Below are positions 20,291 through 30,855 of a DNA stretch of 64,000 bases, piece by piece. A program made the position numbers and the translations under genes. Within the stretch, counting starts at the first letter, position 1; each line of letters begins with the position of its first letter. This DNA is from Leguminivora glycinivorella (taxonomy: Eukaryota; Arthropoda; Insecta; Lepidoptera; Tortricidae). The notes beneath the pieces are model-generated. The model saw only the letters and a program-made list of their open reading frames with translations. It searched no databases and was not told the DNA's origin. The DNA is taken from assembly GCF_023078275.1 (NCBI RefSeq), contig NC_062976.1, forward strand, positions 4,278,001 through 4,342,000, written 5' to 3'.

Positions 20291-20747
20291 ACATGGATTT
20301 CCGCAAAGTAACGCCTGATTCCATCGATTATATTATAATACTTCTACAATTCTCACTACTGGGTCGTGATATACCTACATGTGTACAAGTTATTAAAATA
20401 AACAAAATATTTCTGCACTACTAGACTTACTCCACTGCATCGGGGCTAGTATATGTTTAGTCACCCGTTGCCTGTGCTATATACTATCGCGGTAAACAAC
20501 AATATCTACTCGTACATATAATCAATACTAGCTTGGCCCGCGGCTTCGCTCGTGACAAATTGAAACTTGCGGAATGCTCCATACAAACTTCTACTCCCCA
20601 TTTCAGGGAAGTGGGGGGGTTAGAAAGAAACAAAAAGTAGCTTATGACGCTCTCCATCCCTTCAACTATCTCCACTTAAAAAATCACGTCAATTCGTCGC
20701 TCCGTTTTGCCGTGAAAAATGGACAAATAAACAGACACACACACTTT

Positions 20748-21178
20748 TTCTTTAATATTGGGGACACCTTACACTGATCAACTTAGCCCCAAACTAAGCA
20801 AAGCTTGTACTATGGGTGCTAAGCGACGATATACATACTTAAATAGATAAATACTAGCGTGTACCCGCAGCTTCGCTCGCGTTAGAAAGAGACAAAAAGT
20901 AGCCTATGTCACTCTCCATCCCTTCAACTATCTCAACTTAAAAAAAAAACGTTAATTCGTCGCTCCGTTTTGCCGTGAAAGACGGACAAACAAACAGACA
21001 CACACACTTTCCCATTTATAATATTAGTATGGATATACTTATACACATAGAAAACATCCATGACTCAGGAACAAATATCTGTGCTCATCACACAAATAAA
21101 TGCCCTTACCGGGATTCGAACCCAGGACCGCGGCTCAGCAGACATTGTCACTACAGACTGAGCCAGACCGGTCGTCTA
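20748..21178 (-). mobile_element. S2 SINE, long form, with ACACTTT target duplication
   Basis: The minus strand carries GACCGGTCTGGCTCAGTCTG, box B GGTTCGAATCCCGG, AGGGCATTTATTTGTGTGAT, CATGGATGTTTTCTATGTG and a distal part with GCTTAGTTTGGGGCTAAGTT. ACACTTT occurs at 20741-20747 and 21179-21185. It is interrupted by an L1 copy at 20856-21034. Confidence 0.8.
20856..21034 (+). mobile_element. L1 element inserted in the S2 SINE
   Basis: AGCGTGTACCCGCAGCTTCGC to ATAATATTAGTATGGAT, flanked by ATACT at 20851-20855 and 21035-21039. It is the innermost layer of the nest. Confidence 0.75.
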
Positions 21179-21218
21179 ACACTTTCCCATTTATAATATT
21201 AACTATTAGTATGGATAA

Positions 21219-21910
21219 GTATAGATATGTACCGTATACTGAGTATGCAAAGCCACAACGAAGTCGATATCTATACATGTACACAAGGATATGAATATGT
21301 GGCTAAATATCTCCGATACAAGAATGTGTTTGAAGCCACCCTTAAAGGGACCTTTTCAGATCAAAACCTTAAAATACCTTCAAACTCCACTTCTAAAATC
21401 TACCTTAACTCTTTATAAAAAAGGGTAAATGTTCAAATAAGGGATGAAAATGGATTTATCGCCTTTTAGGTAAGTTTCTTGGCATGTCACGTGTAAAGGA
21501 TATATTTAGGGTAAATGTACCTTGAATGGGTGTTTTTTGAGCTTCTTTTTGCAAGCGTTTTATTTAGGGTTAAATAAAGTTATTATAGGCAAAGTTGTAG
21601 TATTGTATATATGTATACATGTGTTTGTTAATAAACTACTACGTTGAACAGGTGGGGGCTCACCAGGTTATCATTTAAGGTAAGTAAAATTGTAGTGGTT
21701 TTATATAATTTTGAATGTTATGTATTCTTTTACGGTTCTCTTGAGTTAGGGTCCCCCTACATCTAGCGTCTCGCGAGCGTAGCGTCGGACCAACTGTATA
21801 GAAAAAGACGCCGCGTCGACAGGCAAGACAAAACACACATAATAACAACAAGACACAAAGGAATGAAGTGCCACGAAATGGCCTCATCTCAGCTTGTTGC
21901 TGGTGACTTC
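21219..21910. other. Unassigned; CG-motif patch at 21755-21815
   Basis: No gene. 21755-21815 is a small GC-rich patch of permuted TAGCGTC/GCGAGCG motifs (CTAGCGTCTCGCGAGCGTAG), similar in style to the mosaic at 24325. Confidence 0.4.
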
Positions 21911-21911
21911 C

Positions 21912-22145
<234 letters not shown>

Positions 22146-22419
22146 TATATCAAATAACAGTAATTTCAGTCATCATTATGAGTTTTGTTATAAACCACAA
22201 AATGCTGAATAGCCTGAGTGGCGGCCGCGGTTTCGATTTATCCGGCGGCATTATTCGGTTTCGGTTTCGGTATTAAATGAACGCGTCATTATATTATTTG
22301 TTTTCAAATAAATAAATAAATAAATTATTAGTATTTGTCCATACAAATACTGGAGTTTTAAAGTTATTAAATTTTGGTGAATAGTAGAACGGACTAAGGT
22401 AAAGGTACAATAAATCCTA

Positions 22420-22490
22420 ATAAATCGGCCTCCGGATCGACACTCCAGCACTCTGCCCACTGATCCACCAAGACTTCAACCATCAAGCCA
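22420..22490 (-). tRNA. tRNA-like repeat, broken copy
   Basis: The minus strand TTCGCTGGCTTG...GAAGTCTTGGTGG, then GCAGAGTGCTGG and GATCCGGAGGCC, matches the element at 4300-4407 but ends before the T arm. It is a pseudo-tRNA of the same family. Confidence 0.5.
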
Positions 22491-22582
22491 GCGAAATAAA
22501 TAAAAACGCCCGGTAGGATCCCAGTAACGGCATTTATTTGCGTGACGAGTTCAGGTATTTGTTCTTTAGTCATGAAGTATTA

Positions 22583-22668
22583 TATATCGTTGTCTGAGTG
22601 CCTGCAATACAAGCCTTCTTGAGCTTACCGTAGGACTCAGTCGATCTGTGTAAGAATGTCCTAAGATA
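22583..22668 (+). mobile_element. S2 SINE 3' fragment
   Basis: ATATCGTTGTCTGAGTGCC, CAAGCCTTCTTGAGCTTACC and TCTGTGTAAGAATGTCCTAA are the S2 3' body. The head is missing and an R3 copy follows immediately. Confidence 0.65.
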
Positions 22669-23110
22669 ATAGTTATTTGTTATACAAGGGGGCAAAGTTG
22701 TATTTTAACGCCGAGTGTGGAATTGAAAAACGAGCAAGTGAAAGGATTCTATAGTTGAACCACGAGCGAAGCGAGTGGTTCGAGAATAGAATCCTGAACT
22801 TGTGAGTTTTTTAACACACGAGAAGTAAAATACATTTGCACCCGAGTGTAACACAAAACTTTCCCCTCACGAAAACTTTTCCCACAGCGAGGAAACTACA
22901 ACGCAAAAAAATGCGTTTATCACTGCTTCCAGTAGTTCCACAGGTGGTAAATCATCTTAATTACTAGATTTACCTACTTTTATCAATATTAAAGCAGTTA
23001 ATTTGACTTTATTCAAGGTCAAATTACTTTACCCACTCGTGCATAAAATGCGTTTTTAACCGCTGGTATTAAAGGACAAAACACGTGTTTCCGAGCTAGT
23101 GAGGGGAAAA
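22669..23110 (+). mobile_element. R3 element
   Basis: Full-length copy with a local duplication in the CCCCTCACGAAAACTTTTCCC region. It faces the minus copy at 23216, so the two form a head-to-head inverted pair with a 105-bp spacer. Confidence 0.75.
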
Positions 23111-23215
23111 CTTTATTTACCTCTATTTAAATTTAATACACTCGTAATGTGACGCTACTAAAAGGTAACTAAACAGTTCTGATGAAATGCGAGTCACTTT
23201 GATAGAAATTAGTTT

Positions 23216-23646
23216 TTTCCCCTCACTAGCTCGGAAACACATGTTTTGTCCTTTAATACCAGCGGGTAAAAAGACGCATTTTATCCATTAGTGGGTAAAG
23301 TAATTTGACCTTGAATAACGTCAAATTAACTGCTTTAAAATTGATAAAAGTAGGTGAATCTAGTAACAAAGGTGATTTACCACCTGTGGAACTACTGGAA
23401 ACAGTGATAAACGCATTTTTTGCGTTGTAGTTTCCTCGCTGTAGTGAGGGGAAAAGTTTTGTGTTACACTCGGGTGCAAATGTATTTTACTTCTCGTGTG
23501 TTAAAAAACTCGCAAGTTCAGGATTCTATTCTCGAACCACTCGCTTCGCTCGTGGTTCAACTATAGAATCCTTTTACTTGCTCGTTTTTCAATTCCACAC
23601 TCGGCGTTAAAATACAACTTTGCCCCCTTGTATAGCAAATAACTAT
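23216..23646 (-). mobile_element. R3 element, minus
   Basis: The plus strand begins TTTTTCCCCTCACTAGCTCGG and ends CCTTGTATAGCAAATAACTA. It is near-identical to its partner, so both arms could form a cruciform of about 430 bp. Confidence 0.75.
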
Positions 23647-23844
23647 TGTATTTTTTGTGTGCTGTATTGTGATTGTTTATTACTTATGATTGTATTTTTG
23701 ACATTTGTTGTTTTGAAAATAAATTTGACATTTGTTAATAACAAAAGTTACATGTCAATATGTCAATATGCCCCTACCACCTTACCTGAGTCTTTTTCTA
23801 GCTGTAGTATATAAGTAAGGTGTGTGACCCAAGTCATTCTCAGT

Positions 23845-23960
23845 GGGGCTCACCGGTGGGTCCTTAAAGTGTCCCCCACCAGTGACCCATTACAGTGGCG
23901 CCATACCCCATTCTTTTAAGTGACCCCCATTGTGGTCCGGTACATTTCAGTGGACAAAGA
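23845..23960. repeat. Short-motif mosaic (AGTGACCCCCA type)
   Basis: CAGTGGGG, GTGTCCCCCACCAGTGACCC, AAGTGACCCCCATT and TTTCAGTGG recur in both orientations at irregular spacing. Non-coding. Confidence 0.45.
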
Positions 23961-23979
23961 AGATTTTTGAATTCAATTG

Positions 23980-24232
23980 TACACTGAGAGAAATTTGCAT
24001 TGTGAATTTAACAAGTTCGACTTGTTGCGGTTTATCCGTTTGAATCAGCCAAACGTATGTTTAAAACAATATGTGTCAGGTTGTTTTTATAAAATTGACT
24101 TGTTGATTCAAATATATTGCCGATTCAAATGACAAGTAGCTTGTTGTCTGAACCAAAGAGCACGTAGGCGCTATTTTAACCAAAAAACTTGTTGAACGAA
24201 CATGAAAACTGGTTGTATTTTTTCTCAGTGTA
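23980..24232 (-). mobile_element. M1 MITE, minus
   Basis: TACACTGAGAGAAATTTGC to TTTTCTCAGTGTA. Inserted just before an S2 fragment. Confidence 0.85.
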
Positions 24233-24309
24233 TAAGCGTTGCTTAGTTTGGGGCTAAGTTGATATGTGTAAGGTGTCCCCAATATTTATTTATTTATTTA
24301 TTTATTTAT
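24233..24309 (+). mobile_element. S2 SINE distal fragment
   Basis: GCTTAGTTTGGGGCTAAGTT, GTAAGGTGTCCCCAATAT and a TTTA-repeat tail match the distal end of the long S2 form at 20748. Confidence 0.6.
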
Positions 24310-24324
24310 GTAATTGTCTTCGCA

Positions 24325-24445
24325 CTCCGCACCGTCATGCGTCAGTGTGCTACGCGCTCCTAACCTCATACGTCTCGTAGGCTTACGCCAGGGGTCTACG
24401 ACCGCGCGTAGCACGTCTACGACTAATGAATTTCGTAGCGCTCAA
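24325..24445. repeat. GC-rich short-motif mosaic (TACGCGCTC/CTACGAC)
   Basis: TGCTACGCGCTCC, CTCATACGTCTCGTAGG, TCTACGACCGCGCGTAGC and ACGTCTACGAC are permutations of a CTACG/CGTAG motif. GC content rises sharply against the AT-rich surroundings. No protein. Confidence 0.5.
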
Positions 24446-24724
24446 CTTTGTTTTTATATGTTTGCTAACAGTTGCGTAATAGGATTTGCTGTTTCATAAT
24501 TGAATTTATGAACCGCTGTGAGGTACATATTTCGTTTTGGTGGAAATCAGATAATTATTAGTTGATTCAATATTCACAATATCAAATCAATGAAAACTGT
24601 TAACTGGATGTGGTTGCGTCTAAATTTATCCTTTGGAGTGCATTCTTAATTCTTAAAGATTCCGTAACTATTAAAAAAAAAACTGAACAAACAACTGAAC
24701 TACCTCGTGCCTCATTTCTTCCCT

Positions 24725-25008
24725 CTATTACAGCTCAAAACTGCTAACATAAATAAAGAAAGAAAAAACATCTTGAGGTAATTACGTGACCCAGGCTGTC
24801 TTTTAACTCAAAAATAACATCATTTTGATATTAATGTATGTATGTATATAATATCAAAGTTGCATCCTATTACAGCTCAAAACTGCTAACATAAATAAAG
24901 AAAGAAAAAACATCTTGAGGTAATTACGTGACCCAGGCTGTCTTTTAACTCAAAAATAACATCATTTTGATATTAATGTATGTATGTATATAATATCAAA
25001 GTTGCATC
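24725..25008 (+). repeat. 142-bp direct tandem duplication
   Basis: Units 24725-24866 and 24867-25008 are identical as far as can be seen, from CTATTACAGCTC to AAAGTTGCATC. The lack of divergence implies a recent duplication or an assembly artefact. Confidence 0.85.
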
Positions 25009-25011
25009 TTA

Positions 25012-25156
25012 AACATTAAATAAATGTCATATACAAAGTAAAAGTGACCAAGGCCTCCAAGTCTCTTTCTCAAGTTTCTTCGTATATGACATTTATTTCA
25101 TGTTTATGAAATAGTAGTGAAATACTTTCTATGAAAATAATTTAATTAGTTCTTGG
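25012..25156 (+). mobile_element. S4 short retroposed repeat, 145 bp
   Basis: Flanked by a 14-bp duplication, AAAGTTGCATCTTA, at 24998-25011 and 25157-25170. The body has AAATAAATGTCATATAC and GTATATGACATTTATTT in inverted orientation, and GACCAAGGCCTCCAAG. A sister insertion is at 31019-31155. Confidence 0.75.
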
Positions 25157-25170
25157 AAAGTTGCATCTTA

Positions 25171-25519
25171 TCAATATAAAATATGCCAAGAAAACTTGAC
25201 ATCACTTTTTATATCACGATCCTCGTGGCTTATAATCATATAAGTCATTATAATGAACTATTATGAAACTGTCGGTTGCCCGTGGATTACAAGCGGACGG
25301 ACATCAAAGTCGGCTATTACTGAACCAATCAATATCCATGATGTGTGACTTGTGCCTATTTGTCACCTGAATGTTACATGATTGTGGGAAACGACGGTTT
25401 GGTGTATATTCATGGTTTTCATTAAAAAGAACTTCATTTAAGAAGGAGCTAACGCAATATTTTAGCTTTTATAATTATTTAATTTTTGTCTGTGGTATTT
25501 GACTGTGGGATTTGAGTTA
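25171..25519. other. Unassigned
   Basis: No gene or repeat recognised. Confidence 0.4.
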
Positions 25520-25690
25520 AATTGTGGCGTAGGCGAGAGGCTGGCAACCTGTCACTGCAATGTCACAATTTCGTTTTCTTTCAACCCCTTAATTGCCTAG
25601 AGTGGCACTGAAACTTAATTACCTAGCTCCATGAGCTCTGCCTACCCCTTTATGGGATATAGGCATGATTGTATGTATGTATATTTAATT
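25520..25690 (-). mobile_element. S3 SINE, minus
   Basis: AAATTGTGGCGTAGGCGAGAG, GGTTGCCAG (minus sense), CTCTGCCTACCCCTTTATGG and a TGTATGTATGTATA tail. Confidence 0.7.
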
Positions 25691-25904
25691 TTTACATATT
25701 GAAATAAAACGAAAATGTTACAATAAGATTTTAAACATCATACGGAATGTTGTTGTAAGGTAATAATATTTAAAATTGCAAACGGGACTTAATCGCTATG
25801 TTTTAACACTAACCTCCGACGACGTTTTAAATTCCGTTTGCAAGTTTATGTATAAAAATGAATGAAAGTTAAAATCAGTGTTTCAGTGTAAGAATACTCA
25901 ATAA

Positions 25905-26041
25905 TATACTCTGTCAAACAAGTCTGTCAGTAAATAAGAACAAAGAAAACTATATGCATCCTTTTCTTTAGGGTGCTAGAGAAAAGGATACCTATAGTTT
26001 TCTTTGTTCAAGATACTGACAGACTTGTTTGACAGAGTATA
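25905..26041. mobile_element. M2 palindromic MITE, 137 bp
   Basis: TATACTCTGTCAAACAAGTC on the left and GACTTGTTTGACAGAGTATA on the right. The arms match over most of the length (ACAAAGAAAACTATA, CCTTTTCT), leaving a loop of about 10 nt. Only a short stretch in the right arm (CAAGATACTG) is changed. It is the inverted copy of 47440-47577. Confidence 0.9.
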
Positions 26042-27104
26042 TTTATTTATTTACACTCCTGGGTCAAAACAAAGACCATTCTTGTGAAGTGCTCGTACAA
26101 AAACATAAAGCAATCTCGGAATGGCGTGTATGCATCTTTTATCGGCCGCACTGTCACTGCAACTTGGCATGCAACCGAATATGACGTGCAACGAGAAACG
26201 AGACACACATTTTCTCCCTATAATGCATACAGTTCCCAATGTGGTACAACCAATATGAATCCGAATTACGCTACTTAATGTGGTAGGTAGCGACATCTAT
26301 TGTACGTTAAAGGATACACTTGGCTTTTACGATCTCGCTGCTTGACAACAGTGGCTGTGGCATTGCGGCTAGACAGGCGAATGCAATCACCAGTTCTTCA
26401 TGCGTTCCCGATGTGGTACTCTATGCATTTAAGTTTAAATATTGTAAAAAATGTGCGTCTTTTAGAGTCATTAACATCGGCATCAGACTTAAACTTCGTC
26501 TAACTTATAGGAACGATTAATGTTTTGCTCGTAGTTTGTTTAATTTTGTAATTATTGTTATTTAGACGATATGAACGAAACTTTTTACGGCCTTTTAGAG
26601 CTTAATGCATGGAGTTCCACATGTGGAACAGGAAAAAAAAATTTTCTACCAAACTAATATTTGAATTTTTTTATTTTTCCTGAAGGAAAACTCCAAGTAA
26701 CTATATCATATATTTTTTACGCGAAAAAAAGTCGTGCGTTGTAGGGTTATAATATGGAACGTAATAGAAATTGAGGAAATACCCCGTTCATGAGCGGGTA
26801 GAAATTCCATCAACCATATTTCTATACATTTTTGGTAACAAAAAAGGAAAGTTTCATACAAACAACATAGGATATTTTGGGAAACCTAGTGGGACTTGCT
26901 CAGCATCATGGACTTTATCAGCCTACCAATTTTTATCAAAATCGGAGACATGATCCAAGTACAAACTATTCGGGAATTGCTGAACTATTTTATCCTTGTG
27001 AAGGTATGACCTCGATGCATTTTACGAGTGGCCGGCTGTAGCGAACGGCCAATGGTTATGAGTGGCGGGAAAAAAGAAGCCTCTGACCTGCAGTAGGACA
27101 AATA
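26042..27104. other. Unassigned
   Basis: Several 60-80-residue frames overlap on both strands at 26050-26520, none with a domain. GTTCCCAATGTGGTAC and GTTCCCGATGTGGTAC (26230, 26405) suggest a diverged internal duplication. Confidence 0.4.
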
Positions 27105-27295
27105 AAATTAAAAAAAAAACCCGACATAGTGGACCGATTTCCCGACTAATTCATCTTTCAAACAAAAAAATCTAAATCAGTTTGTCCGTTCGGGAGCTAC
27201 GTTGCCACAACAGACAGACAGACAGACAGACAAACAGATAGACAGACAGACAGACACGTCAAACTTATAACACTGCTTCGGGGTTTAAAATAGAT
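27105..27295 (-). mobile_element. R1 element, decayed
   Basis: Plus strand: CCGACATAGTGGACCGATTT, a deletion, then GTTCGGGAGCTACG and a GACA run ending ACACTGCTTCGGGGTTTAAA. Confidence 0.65.
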
Positions 27296-28117
27296 AAATA
27301 AAATAAAATAATTATACAAATCCTAATAATATTTCGTTAGAATGTAAATCGTAGCGTACGTGATACCCAGAAAGTAGCAACAACTTGTACCATTTGTCAC
27401 GATTTGTTCACGCGTCACACATTTCTCCCCTTTTTTCCTTTTTCCTTTTACGTCACACCCTTATAATTAATGGTACCACGTTAATTACATAACTATAAGA
27501 ACATACAACCAAGCCTATTCGAATGAAGTTTGATATCAGAATCATATTTAAGTCTAAACTACACGTAAGTACCTATTAGGCGTCGATAAACACATACTTA
27601 AGGCACTGGTCCCACCGCGAGCTAGTAAACTATGAGCTATCGGCTATAAAAACGAACATAAGATGGATGGTGATAAGCAATAATGTGTCAACCCACACGC
27701 CAACCATTTTGAGAAAATGGCGTCTAAAGATTTTTTCTAATTTTTTTGTGTTTCTCTTAAAAAAAAAATGTTTTTTATATAGATTGTTGTGTTTTTCAGC
27801 TATAATACGTTCAGTAGTAGTGATTATTGTAGCTTAATTTCAAAACAAACTTCAATTTGACGAAATAATGCCCTTTTCTTTTATTGCGAATTGTTCGACG
27901 ACGTCAAACTTTTTCAAGACTGTGTTATGATACTTAACCCACTTTTGCTAATTGTTTAAAAATATCTATGAGTCTTAAATAAACATGTTAAAGCACATAA
28001 ATTGTTATTGTAAAATACTCTACCTATGCATATTTTTAACTTTATAAGTGTTAAGTAACATATCAGTCATGGTCACTTATGTTATTAGGTATAAATAATA
28101 AAATAATAATAAATATT

Positions 28118-28360
28118 ATAGGACATTCTTACACAGATTGACTGAGACCCACGGTAAGCTCAAGAAGGCTTGTGTTGTGGGTACTTAGGCAACGATATAT
28201 ATAATATATAAATACTTATATACATAGAAAACATCCATGACTCAGGAACAAATATCTGTGCTCATCACACAAATAAATGCCCTTACCGGGATTCGAACCC
28301 GGGACCGCGGCGTAGCAGGCAGGGTCACTACCGACTGCGCCAGACCGGTCGTCATGTAGG
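28118..28360 (-). mobile_element. S2 SINE, minus
   Basis: Complete head on the minus strand: CGACCGGTCTGGCGCAGTCG, box B GGGTTCGAATCCCGG, then the S2 body ending GAATGTCCTATAATATTTATT. It is one of the best-preserved S2 copies. Confidence 0.8.
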
Positions 28361-28392
28361 AATCAATACATTATTTATTAATCAAACCTTTT

Positions 28393-28737
28393 AATGATTT
28401 TTCTACTCCCAAACTGTTATTCGTCATTTACAGGATTGTGCGTATCGAAAAAACTGAAAACGCATTGTTTGGTTCTGTAATCATGGCAACGCATTGCATT
28501 AACGATACTGCGTGCGTGCGCGGGAAGGCTTTGGGCAGCTGAGCTGACAGTGCAAACCTTTGCAATACAGGAAACAGTGTGAATTTCGCGAGAATTATTT
28601 AAAAAAACTATTAAAAACTAAGTGCATGGTCGTTGTAAAAGTATTGTATGCAATGGTGTTTAACTGACTCCAAAATACTCGTGGAAAGTACGCCACTCAT
28701 ATTTCTTGACCTCCTTTAAACGCCTGTTGAATAAAAT
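28393..28737 (+). repeat. Dispersed repeat with CTGTTATTCGTCATTTACAGG start
   Basis: Shares long blocks with 32135-32578 (CATGGCAACGCATTG, GGCTTTGGGCAGCTG, CTATTAAAAACTAAGTGCATG, CCTCCTTTAAACGCCTGTTG). It has a GC-rich core in AT-rich flanks and no preserved frame. This could be an unnamed element or a dispersed promoter/first-exon segment. Confidence 0.6.
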
Positions 28738-29952
28738 ACTATAAATTAACTATTAGAGTAATGATCATTTCTAGACACATATTTAAATTATCTGTGCTTT
28801 TTCAACAAAAAATCGTTACAAAAACCAAATAATCATCTTTAAAAAAAACAAACTACTTATCTAAAATATACAACAAAATATTTTTTTACGCTAAGAAATA
28901 GACTAAGTAATTTAAATTATGAATAACTCATGACTTGTACAAGAACAAAGCATAAAATATCTTTAACAAAATAATAAACTACCATTCAGTAAGTATTCAA
29001 AAATCAAACAATATTTTTATGCATACATTAACACGTCTTAATGTAATTAGTAATTATAAAAAAATAGTAGCTTATATTAGATTTTTATATAAACACGTAC
29101 TTGTAAAAAATGTTTGCAAATTATAATAACGAATATGTATATTCATGACTTAAAATGTTCAATTTCGTACTGAATTTACCATTCATGTGCAAAAATATAC
29201 TAATGGACTAAGTCATAACTTATTCAAACATAAATTAATATGAACAGTTATATTTTACAATATAGTGTCATGGTACTTACACCAAAAACGAACAATTTAT
29301 GACCCGAATATAATTTAACAATAATGACTTATGTTTTATAACACGGGTCGTAGCATAAAACAACGAATAAAATATCATTTTGCAATAATCATTCAAGTCT
29401 CATAGTGGGTAACTATGTCATTTTTTGCGTTTTGCAAGAATGAGTCAAGTGTAAAAAAATCGTTGAGTCAACCCTCATAACACATTATTGTAATTTAAAT
29501 ATGTCTTCTGCCAATTACTATAATAAGTTAAGGTTCTTGACACATTAATGCAAAACAGGCAACACACGATATAGGATTTGTGTTAACCTATTTTTTTACT
29601 TTTGGGTTAGTAAAAATTTTCAAAATGAAAAGGTCATTTTTGCAAATAGAAGTTTAAAAATCCAGCTATAACATGGCATTAAAATCTCATTTTTTTAGTT
29701 TTTGTGGGTTGACACATTATTGCTTATCACCATCCAGATAATCACTTCCGCGTAAATAAAAGAGACACGGCGACGTTTATAGCTACTCGCCCAGCGGTCA
29801 GCTCTACTAGCTCGCAGTGGGACCAGTGCCTAATAATAGAAAAAAACTAGTACTTGGAGTCCCTATACGCTGAAAAAATTAAACTTCATATAACATAACC
29901 TCAAAAACATTTTGTCAAGTGACCATCACGTTTTTGCGTTTAGTTGCGTCTC

Positions 29953-30122
29953 ATCCATCATCCTCCTTGCGTTATCCCGGCATTTGCCACGGCTCATGGG
30001 AGCCTGGGGTCCGCTTTGACAACTAATCCCAAGATTTGGCGTAGGCACTAGTTTTACGAAAGCGACTGCCATCTGACCTTCCAACCCGAAAGGTAAACTA
30101 GACCTTATTGGAATCAGTCCGG
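29953..30122 (-). mobile_element. S1 SINE 3' half, minus
   Basis: The plus strand CATCATCCTCCTTGCGTTATC begins the tail; it ends in TTATTGGAATCAGTCCGG. The tRNA head is missing. Confidence 0.75.
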
Positions 30123-30774
30123 TCGGTCTATCTAAATATAAAACACACACATTTCAACCAACCATTCCACCATTCAAAACCATTCTGCCCATTCTGTTCT
30201 GTCATTGACTGAGTGAATAAGTGAATGAATGGAATGAGTGAGTGCTACGCGCTGAGTGAGCGGCATTTCACGCAATGTAACAATAACTGAGTGTTACGCG
30301 CTGTCACTTGGAATTCTCATTTGACTTTTCACTTATAGAAAAAAACACAACCAAAACTCAGAAACAGGTATCTATTAGTTATGTTGATTCATAATGTACC
30401 TATAACTGAACAAGTTTTAAGATTAGTCAAAAAGTGTTTTGTGCATTTGGCAGAATTACATAAGTCATAATGACAGAAATGGGCAAAATGCTTTTTAAGT
30501 TATCAGTTCAGATTTTTTATATAAATAATGCTAAGTTTATATTCGAATCGACTTGCAGGTTGCAGAATATCATAATTCGGCTTACGCAAGCGGAACTACA
30601 GCTAACTAAAGATTTATACCGTAACTCTGCTACACTAGCAATTGTTTTCGAGTCTGTCACAACTTTGCCCACACTAATGTGCAGCAGTCTTGGCAATATT
30701 GCCCGTGTTTGTTATTCAATAGAGATTAATAATATTGATGTATGTGAGAATATGTATTTGTGCTCGATATTTCC
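30123..30774. other. Unassigned
   Basis: 30175-30310 contains repeated TGAGTGAATGA and GTGCTACGCGCTGAGTG motifs. The 146-residue frame from 30470 enters S3 and M1 repeats and shows no domain. Confidence 0.4.
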
Positions 30775-30855
30775 ATACATACATACAATCACGCCTGTAT
30801 CCCATAAAGGGGTAGGCAGAGCACATGAAACTACTAAAGCTTCAGTGCCACTCTT

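Larger units (their letters stand above)
18504..20328 (+). mobile_element. Penelope-like element (PLE), 5'-truncated, complete 3' end
   Basis: Bounded by a perfect 12-bp target duplication, TATATTATAATA, at 18492-18503 and 20329-20340. Order: inverted pLTR segment (18502-18693), reverse transcriptase plus GIY-YIG frame (18694-19919), 3' region with TATA/initiator and hammerhead ribozyme, direct pLTR segment (20099-20290), and a 38-nt tail (20291-20328). The inverted pLTR plus short tail is the arrangement described for Penelope in Drosophila virilis. The RT frame lacks its N-terminal part, so this copy is not autonomous. Confidence 0.9.
20529..21218 (+). mobile_element. L1 element, interrupted by a SINE
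   Basis: Begins CTAGCTTGGCCCGCGGCTTCG, is interrupted at 20748-21178, and resumes with ACTTTCCCATTTATAATATT to TATTAGTATGGAT. It is the outermost layer of a three-level nest. Confidence 0.75.
27665..29735. mobile_element. 2.07-kb non-autonomous DNA transposon, 32-bp perfect TIRs
   Basis: GGATGGTGATAAGCAATAATGTGTCAACCCAC-type ends (32 bp; 27665-27696, and its exact inverse at 29704-29735) flanked by AGAT (27661-27664 and 29736-29739). The inside has no transposase: it holds an S2 SINE, a dispersed 350-bp repeat, and about 700 bp of AT-rich DNA with degenerate CATGACTTA/TAAGTCAT motifs. Subterminal motifs TAATGTGTCAA and TTGACACATTA are repeated. The superfamily is not known to me. Confidence 0.8.
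27598..29833. mobile_element. Outer MITE with TAAGGCACTGGTCCCACC ends, interrupted
   Basis: TAAGGCACTGGTCCCACCGC on the left and the inverse, GTGGGACCAGTGCCTAA, on the right, about 28 bp each with two mismatches. Its own length is about 165 bp; the remainder is the element at 27665-29735. CGAGCTAGT/ACTAGCTCG motifs repeat inside. Confidence 0.8.

Noticed and set aside
26050..26520. Possible gene from overlapping frames on both strands
   Set aside because: No frame exceeds 81 residues, none has a domain, and no splice pairs join them.
28260..28355. Functional tRNA genes at S2 heads
   Set aside because: Box A and B are present, but acceptor and anticodon arms do not fold into a normal tRNA, and the same head with the same 3' body recurs at several loci.
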